From positions 1 through 39,746 of the IMG/VR virus record IMGVR_UViG_3300025789_000080: a stretch of DNA of 39,746 nucleotides. One strand, 5' to 3'. The notes under the pieces are model-generated. The model made no database searches, was not told the DNA's origin, and worked only from the letters and a program-made list of their open reading frames with translations. The stretch comes from a virus. Below, piece by piece: positions 35,116 to 39,746 of the stretch (positions are counted from its first letter, which is position 1; the number at the start of each line of letters is the position of its first letter). A program made the translations under genes and the position numbers.

Positions 35116-36213
35116 TTATTTGGATAGACCCGCTAACTTGCGGATGTCCAAAATGTTATCTAAGCCTACCTCGGCTTTCATTTCACGATTTCCAGTAACA
35201 GGTGTAGCACTTTCACTTAAAACTGCTTTCTTAGGAGCGGCTTTACGTGTCTGTCCTTCCATTACTGCTGGTAGGTATTTGTCAAAAGATTCATTTAGTT
35301 TTTGTGTTGGAACGGATTCCAACAATTCTTTCATGATCTCTCTCTTATCGGCACCCAACGGGGCCAACAACTCGCCTAAAGCAGCTTTGCGTTCCATCAA
35401 ATCTTTTGTAACGCGAAGATCGCGTTGTACGGATTCGACCAAACTTGCTTTTTCTGCAACGGCTTGTTTTGCTTCAGCTAGTTCTTGTTCTTTCTTCTTG
35501 ATGATCGTTAACAATTTACTTGTTTCAGATTTCTCATTTAGAAAGGAACCAGCAAACTCTTGTGCAAATGCTTCATAGATCTTACGACCAAAGTCATTGT
35601 TACGAGCACTGTCAATATCTTCTTTCAATTGTTTGATTTCAGATGTTAACTTTGTAGTAACAGTGGCTTCAACAACCTTACTAGCTTGTTGAATGAAACG
35701 TTGCTTGATTTCTCCAAACTTGCTTTTTGCTTCACGAACTAGCTTAACTTTAGTTTCAGCTAGATCTCGCTTGTCAGCAGCAAACTCGTTGATTTCTTTA
35801 GCTAGAGCGTGAACTACGAATTGCTCTAACTTGTTGAAATTCTCAGAAACTTTTTTACGGTCTCCTTGGAACTCAACCAATTCTTTTCCTAGTTGATTGA
35901 TGATAAAACTTTCTAACTTTTTAGCATCTTCAGCAATACGTTGTTTGTATTGTGCTTTTGCTTCAGCTAGGGCCTTTTTATCTTCATGCAATTCGGACAT
36001 CTCAGCGGTTAGGCGATCACTTAACATCTTGTCGATTGCTTCTACCATAACTTGTTTGTCATGTGTATACTTTTGTGCAAACTCTTCACGAAGTTCAGCA
36101 GTCACTTGGTCGCGTGTTTCTTGTAGTTTAGTCGCAAGAGCAGTTTCGACAACTTGTTGTGTCTCTACTGTCATTACACCTGACTCTACTAATTGTTTGA
36201 ATGCGTCCAACAT
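35116..36213 (-). CDS. 22: Prohead core scaffolding protein gp22
   Basis: This 365-residue, highly charged, almost wholly helical protein carries long coiled-coil stretches (EDKKALAEAKAQYKQRIAED, KKKEQELAEAKQAVAEKASL). It lies between gp21 and gp23 as the T4 scaffold gp22 does. The scaffold fills the prohead and is then degraded by gp21. An LSE|S site (KAVLSESATP, near residue 334) fits gp21 cleavage. It is longer than T4 gp22 (269 aa). GAGGAG precedes ATG 36213, and the ATG follows the gp21 stop by 16 bases. The protein has no cysteine. The call rests on order, composition and the site, since sequence similarity in this family is low. Confidence 0.88.
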   Translation of the reverse strand: MLDAFKQLVESGVMTVETQQVVETALATKLQETRDQVTAELREEFAQKYTHDKQVMVEAIDKMLSDRLTAEMSELHEDKKALAEAKAQYKQRIAEDAKKLESFIINQLGKELVEFQGDRKKVSENFNKLEQFVVHALAKEINEFAADKRDLAETKVKLVREAKSKFGEIKQRFIQQASKVVEATVTTKLTSEIKQLKEDIDSARNNDFGRKIYEAFAQEFAGSFLNEKSETSKLLTIIKKKEQELAEAKQAVAEKASLVESVQRDLRVTKDLMERKAALGELLAPLGADKREIMKELLESVPTQKLNESFDKYLPAVMEGQTRKAAPKKAVLSESATPVTGNREMKAEVGLDNILDIRKLAGLSK

Positions 36214-36229
36214 TTATTTCTCCTCGGGC

Positions 36230-36862
36230 TTATTTTAGACCTTTAATAATATTCAAGAGACTCTCTTGAAGATATTTCTGGGCCTTTGGATCTTCTTTTA
36301 CTTCTTGTGCAACACGGAACGCTCTATTCCCGCCACGAGCATTCATTATATGCTCGTAAACTGGAGTAGGATACGCACCTGGAGCACTGGGTTGAGCAAC
36401 TACATCTACGGTGATAATTTCGAAGTCGGATACATGGCCGTTCATGTCGTTGACATTGCCACTACCACGAGAACTCACGCCAAGTTTTACACCTGCTTCG
36501 AGCATCGTACGAACTAGTTGTCCCATTGGCGTAGGTAAAATTTTCATCTTACCATAGCCATTTGGACCTTCCATCCACATCTGAGTAATCATATGGGATA
36601 CACGGTCTAAATTTACTTTTAAGTCATCAGGATGGTCAACTTCACCTAACACACTATAACCGTTTTTAATTTGGTCGTTTAATGCGTTAACTGCACGTTC
36701 AATTTCATCTACTGGGTAGACACGTTGATTTGCATTACGGATACCACCTTGGATAGCAATGCCTTTTAGGTAAAGACTTTTGCCATCCTTGTCGTCAGAC
36801 TCCATAACAATAGAAGCCTGATCGAAACTTAGGTGTTCACGTAGATAAGAATATTTGCTCAT
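36230..36862 (-). CDS. 21: Prohead core protease gp21
   Basis: This is the maturation protease that cuts head proteins during T4-type assembly (MEROPS S77 family). The 210 residues match T4 gp21 (about 212 aa). The catalytic region is clear: VLGEVDHPDD holds the expected His (H77), and KLGVSSRGSG the expected Ser (S130 or S131). The later FEIITVDVVAQPSAPGA motif is shared with prohead proteases. The C-terminus (LQESLLNIIKGLK) carries a possible self-cleavage site. The ribosome site is weak (GAGAAACAGG just before ATG 36862). It lies 13 bases after the acidic core gene, so it is probably cotranscribed and perhaps coupled. Confidence 0.95.
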   Translation of the reverse strand: MSKYSYLREHLSFDQASIVMESDDKDGKSLYLKGIAIQGGIRNANQRVYPVDEIERAVNALNDQIKNGYSVLGEVDHPDDLKVNLDRVSHMITQMWMEGPNGYGKMKILPTPMGQLVRTMLEAGVKLGVSSRGSGNVNDMNGHVSDFEIITVDVVAQPSAPGAYPTPVYEHIMNARGGNRAFRVAQEVKEDPKAQKYLQESLLNIIKGLK

Positions 36863-36875
36863 CCTGTTTCTCTAA

Positions 36876-37892
36876 TTAAGCGTTGCGGTTAGGGGCGCCG
36901 TTGATAGGGCTCTTAACTTGGCCAACACTAGTTTGACCTGCTTTGTCACCTGTTCCAGAACCAACTGGTCCGGCTGCTTTGTTGTTACCTGGGTAACCGG
37001 CACCTTGTTTGCTTAGTGTTTTAACGCCAGACTTAACGCCATCAACGTTGTGCATACCCTTAGCAAACTTTTCACCCTTTTCTGGGTTGATACCTTTGTG
37101 TACTTTAGCAGGACTTGTGCCAGTATTGCTTTCGCCTTCTGTGTAATCTTGTGCTAGATTAGCAGCGGTTGCACCACTTTCTGGTTTACCTTTACCAGAA
37201 CTTACTGCACTTTTGCCTTCGACTGGAGCACTTTGTTTTTCACCAGTGCCAGCACCTAGGTATTGACCTTGAGATTTTTGTGTGTTTCCACTGTAATCGT
37301 GGCCAACTTTCTCAACATACTCACGTGTCATACGACGACCTTCCATGAAGCCCATTCCTTCGTCTTCATCTTCTTCGTCGCCAAATTCTTCTTCACCTTC
37401 TTCGTCACCCATTTCGGCTTCTTCTTCACCTTGGGCTTGTTCTAGTTCAGCAAAAGCGGCTTCAAGTTCAGCAATAGCGTTCTTGATGTCCATGATTGCG
37501 GAATCTTCTTGACCTTCATGACCGTGTTCGTCGTCAGCTGGAGCATCAAAGTTGTCGCCATCAGTGGAGATTTCACCACCAAAGTCGTCTGTTTCGTCAC
37601 CAGTTTCGTCACTGTCCATCATGTAAGAATCTTCTAATTCTTCATCACCTTCGTCCATTTCTTCTTCTTTGGACTCGTCCATTTCTTCTTCATCGTCCGC
37701 AGCACCTTCTTCTACAGATTCATCTGCTTCTTCGTCGGCTGCTTCGTCCATTTCTTCATCTTCTTCTTCAGCGATAAGGTTTTCATAGATATCGCGTGAC
37801 TTCTCGACAACGATTTCGTGGAATAGAGCGTTAGCACCTTCCATGTCTTCGTTTACAAGTAAGTCTAGTAATTGTTCAAATTTTGTAGACAT
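36876..37892 (-). CDS. Acidic prohead core protein, gp67/gp68-like
   Basis: The first 45 residues (FEQLLDLLVNEDMEGANALF and the following EIVVEK) match in outline the start of T4 gp67 (a short helical unit followed by an acidic tail) and gp68. Next comes a very acidic region, about residues 42-180, with runs of E and D. A basic-to-neutral, Gly/Lys/Ser-rich tail (about 190-338) then contains repeated short motifs such as GTGEKQSAP and GSGTGDKAGQ. T4 has two genes here, gp67 (80 aa) and gp68 (141 aa); this window has one protein of 338 residues, which could be a fusion or an extended gp67. In T4 these proteins sit in the prohead core and are digested by gp21. AGGAG precedes ATG 37892. Confidence 0.75.
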   Translation of the reverse strand: MSTKFEQLLDLLVNEDMEGANALFHEIVVEKSRDIYENLIAEEEDEEMDEAADEEADESVEEGAADDEEEMDESKEEEMDEGDEELEDSYMMDSDETGDETDDFGGEISTDGDNFDAPADDEHGHEGQEDSAIMDIKNAIAELEAAFAELEQAQGEEEAEMGDEEGEEEFGDEEDEDEGMGFMEGRRMTREYVEKVGHDYSGNTQKSQGQYLGAGTGEKQSAPVEGKSAVSSGKGKPESGATAANLAQDYTEGESNTGTSPAKVHKGINPEKGEKFAKGMHNVDGVKSGVKTLSKQGAGYPGNNKAAGPVGSGTGDKAGQTSVGQVKSPINGAPNRNA

Positions 37893-37935
37893 GTTATTAA
37901 TTTCTCCTATTAGGGTAGCGGCAAGGCTGTAGCAA

Positions 37936-37943
37936 TATTTACA
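37936..37943 (-). promoter_or_regulatory. Weak late promoter candidate (TGTAAATA) upstream of gp67-like gene
   Basis: TGTAAATA matches 7 of 8 of the T4 late box, about 44 bases before ATG 37892. It lies in the loop of a CTGTAG/CTACAG inverted repeat (37927-37949). The remaining intergenic bases (37950-38076) hold an AAAACGA/TCGTTTT palindrome at 37976-37990 and nothing else I can name. Confidence 0.3.
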
Positions 37944-38076
37944 CTACAGTAATATTACGTGCTGGAAATAGGCTGAAAACGAATCGTTTTGGCCTTAAAG
38001 TGACAGAGTTAGACTCTTTTTTGACTATTTTTTGTTAAAAATATTTAGTTTCTGTATCTAAGAGTTATATAGAGCG

Positions 38077-38325
38077 TTAAGTAGTACCAGCTTCTGGTGG
38101 AGGAGCGGCATACATTTTACGCACTAAACCCATTTCTTCTCTATGTTCGCGAGTGTGTGCTTCGCTGGCTTTTCTAATGTCATTGATCATTTTTAAAGTC
38201 AAACGAGTCTTACGATAGTCGGTTCTTTTAAGGATGTTGTCAGTGTCGTTTTGGCTGACATAACGATCATCCTCTTTAGGACCGGCTTGGTCGCGATCAA
38301 AATAAATGAATTCTCTTAAAAACAT
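38077..38325 (-). CDS. Small conserved T4-like protein between portal and core genes
   Basis: This 82-residue protein starts MFLREFIYFDRDQAGPKEDD, continues DNILKRTDYRKTRLTLKMIN and ends MYAAPPPEAGTT. I recall close matches in marine T4-like phages at this position, next to gp20, with no assigned function. It is charged and mostly helical (RKASEAHTREHREEM). The ATG lies 8 bases after the portal stop with no ribosome site, so translation may be coupled. An exact TATAAATA box overlaps the portal stop just upstream. Confidence 0.78.
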   Translation of the reverse strand: MFLREFIYFDRDQAGPKEDDRYVSQNDTDNILKRTDYRKTRLTLKMINDIRKASEAHTREHREEMGLVRKMYAAPPPEAGTT

Positions 38326-38330
38326 AGTGT

Positions 38331-38338
38331 TATTTATA
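38331..38338 (-). promoter_or_regulatory. TATAAATA box overlapping the gp20 stop codon
   Basis: An exact late box on the minus strand, but it contains the gp20 stop TAA and ends only 5 bases before ATG 38325. T4 late transcripts start about 5 bases after the box, so the transcript would begin at the ATG itself (leaderless). It may be real or a chance result of a stop followed by AATA. Confidence 0.3.
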
Positions 38339-39746
38339 CAGCAGGAGCTGCTTCCCCGGCTCCGCTACCTGCGGTTGGAACAGGAGCGCCGCCTTCTGCT
38401 GGTTCTTCTCCCATGGCTTCTGGGCTAGGTTCTGGAGCAGATAATGAACTAATATCCCCGCCAATACCGTTTGCAGTAATACCTGCACTACGCATTTCGC
38501 TACTAGCACTCAAGAATTGATCTTCATCAACATTTTCTTCTTTCCATAAGGTAGCATTTTGTGCAACTTCTTCTTTGGTTAGTCCCAAGAAACGTTCTAG
38601 AGCAAATCGTTTACTAATGAAAGGAATAGCAACCATGGCGTTAAATGTATTAACACGGGCAGTATCCATTTCAGCTTGACGATAGGAGGCAAAGTTTTGT
38701 GGAGGATTAAATTTAATGTCAAAAATATTGCTATCTACATTGATACCTTGGGTATGTAAGTATACCTTAAACTCTGTATCAAATGGCTCATTCATCAATG
38801 ATTGTAGTCGCTCGCAATACTTGTTAAATCTTAGTTCTTGAATATAGGCTGTCCCAACTCGTCCATCATTAAAGCTGCTACCTCCGTCATCGCTACTAGT
38901 TGGTAAGTAAGAACTTGGAATACGCAAAGCGCGAAATAGTTTATTAGTAAAGTACTTAAGGTCATCAATTTCTCCTAAGTTTTGACCGCCTTGTAAGATT
39001 TCAACCTTACTACCACGACCTTCAGCAGTTGTTGGGAAGAAGTAATCTTCATTAATGCTTAAAGGATTATAACTTGCATCAATTACACTTTGGCCACCAC
39101 CACCTGCACTAGGAATACGGCGTTGGTTAATTTCATTTTTAACACGTTCAACGAATGCCATGGCCAAGTGACTAGGCATATTACCTACGTCAATGTGGAA
39201 CACACGACGTTCCGGAGCACGTTGTATACGATAGATTAAGATAGCATCTTCTAGTAGTTCTTTTTGTTTGAACACTTTAAAGATACTTTCCATTAAACTA
39301 TTACCAAATGGGAAGTTGTTGTCTAACCCTTCACTCATGCTAATATGGATTACATGACGAGCATCAATAGCATATTGATTTTGATTTTCACTAAAACGAC
39401 TGCTATTGGCAGTTGTAGGGAATGATCCAGTCATGCCCCTTGCCCCGCCTGCAGCGCCGCCGCCGCTTCCATAACTACCACCAAACTGGCTTCCGCCACC
39501 ATTTTGATTGCTAGGTTGAATAGCAGTTGTACTTAGAGCTTCGAAGTTTGGATTAAAATCACGAATGTGATATTGTTCAGGCTTCTTGCCTTCGCTTTCA
39601 TTTACAATAATCTTGTCTACTTTAGCTGGATCAACATACATCCATGCCTGTGTTTCTGGGTCACGAACAAAGAAACTATCACCAAATTTAAATGCATTTC
39701 GTACGATTTTAAACATACGAACAGGAAACTTGTTTAACTTACACCA
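38334..39746 (-). CDS. 20: Portal vertex protein gp20 (5' truncated by window edge)
   Basis: The reading frame is open through ATG 39716 to the window edge, adding ten upstream codons (WCKLNKFPVR), so ATG 39716 is probably internal. About 470 residues are visible against 524 in T4 gp20. Hallmarks are HVIHISMSEGLDNNFPFGNS, the strongly conserved KQKELLEDAILIYRIQRAPE with RRVFHIDVGNMP, YFTNKLFRALRIPSSYLP, and DGRVGTAYIQELRFNKYCER. Twelve copies form the ring through which DNA enters the head and on which the prohead starts. The C-terminal tail of about 40 residues is Pro, Ala, Gly and Glu rich and is probably disordered. Confidence 0.96.
   Translation of the reverse strand, partial: WCKLNKFPVRMFKIVRNAFKFGDSFFVRDPETQAWMYVDPAKVDKIIVNESEGKKPEQYHIRDFNPNFEALSTTAIQPSNQNGGGSQFGGSYGSGGGAAGGARGMTGSFPTTANSSRFSENQNQYAIDARHVIHISMSEGLDNNFPFGNSLMESIFKVFKQKELLEDAILIYRIQRAPERRVFHIDVGNMPSHLAMAFVERVKNEINQRRIPSAGGGGQSVIDASYNPLSINEDYFFPTTAEGRGSKVEILQGGQNLGEIDDLKYFTNKLFRALRIPSSYLPTSSDDGGSSFNDGRVGTAYIQELRFNKYCERLQSLMNEPFDTEFKVYLHTQGINVDSNIFDIKFNPPQNFASYRQAEMDTARVNTFNAMVAIPFISKRFALERFLGLTKEEVAQNATLWKEENVDEDQFLSASSEMRSAGITANGIGGDISSLSAPEPSPEAMGEEPAEGGAPVPTAGSGAGEAAPAV

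Noticed and set aside
37263-37777. Plus-strand frames opposite the acidic core gene
   Set aside because: They are the antisense of E/D-rich codons, giving F, L, H and R rich translations. They are not conserved-looking and have no ribosome sites.
38005-38022. Plus-strand hairpin AGAGT-TAG-ACTCT followed by T5
   Set aside because: The stem is only 5 bp and no plus-strand gene ends nearby, so a terminator is not supported.

Overview
The window reads as a piece of a tailed-phage genome of the T4-like (Tevenvirinae-related, contractile-tail) group. The closest-looking relatives I recall are marine and freshwater T4-like phages such as cyanophages, pelagiphages and uncultured relatives. This rests on a recognisable T4 head block: portal gp20 (cut by the right edge), a small conserved protein, an acidic gp67/gp68-like core protein, gp21 protease, gp22 scaffold and gp23 major capsid protein. 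It also rests on a gp15-like tail completion protein at the left edge. No bacterial housekeeping genes, rRNA, tRNA, integrase or CRISPR are visible. All functional calls are from reading motifs; no database search was run.

Layout. (1) Bases 1-1646, plus strand: the 3' part of a gp15-like gene, overlapped by a Nudix hydrolase gene. (2) Bases 1635-2749, minus strand: a GT-A type glycosyltransferase and an unknown helical protein, ATGA-coupled, behind a sigma70-like promoter with nested inverted repeats. (3) Bases 2810-32757, minus strand: about 30 kb almost entirely of tail-fibre or virion-surface genes. These include a collagen-like fibre with an S74 self-cleaving chaperone, a 1072-aa structural protein, a 2502-aa repeat fibre, a frameshifted glycine-rich fibre remnant, fibres of 1093, 405 and 566 aa (the last with YadA-like head repeats), a 127-aa small protein, a 2591-aa giant and a 178-aa protein. 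(4) Bases 32838-39746, minus strand: a 309-aa structural protein flanked by two UUCG-loop terminators, then the head block read from gp20 towards gp23.

How it works together. gp67-like, gp22 and gp21 form the prohead core and protease that mature a gp23 shell built on the gp20 portal. gp15 caps the tail. The fibre block makes receptor-binding structures, and the nearby glycosyltransferase could modify virion proteins or other phage or host glycans. T4-like late promoter boxes (TATAAATA or close variants) precede several of the late genes.

The most unusual part is the fibre block. About 9,700 residues of surface protein are encoded in one direction. One module (consensus GALxVxGGxGI) occurs about 24 times across five neighbouring genes, a second module is shared by three genes, and there are large internal duplications and one broken gene. 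This looks like a locus where fibre modules are copied and shuffled.
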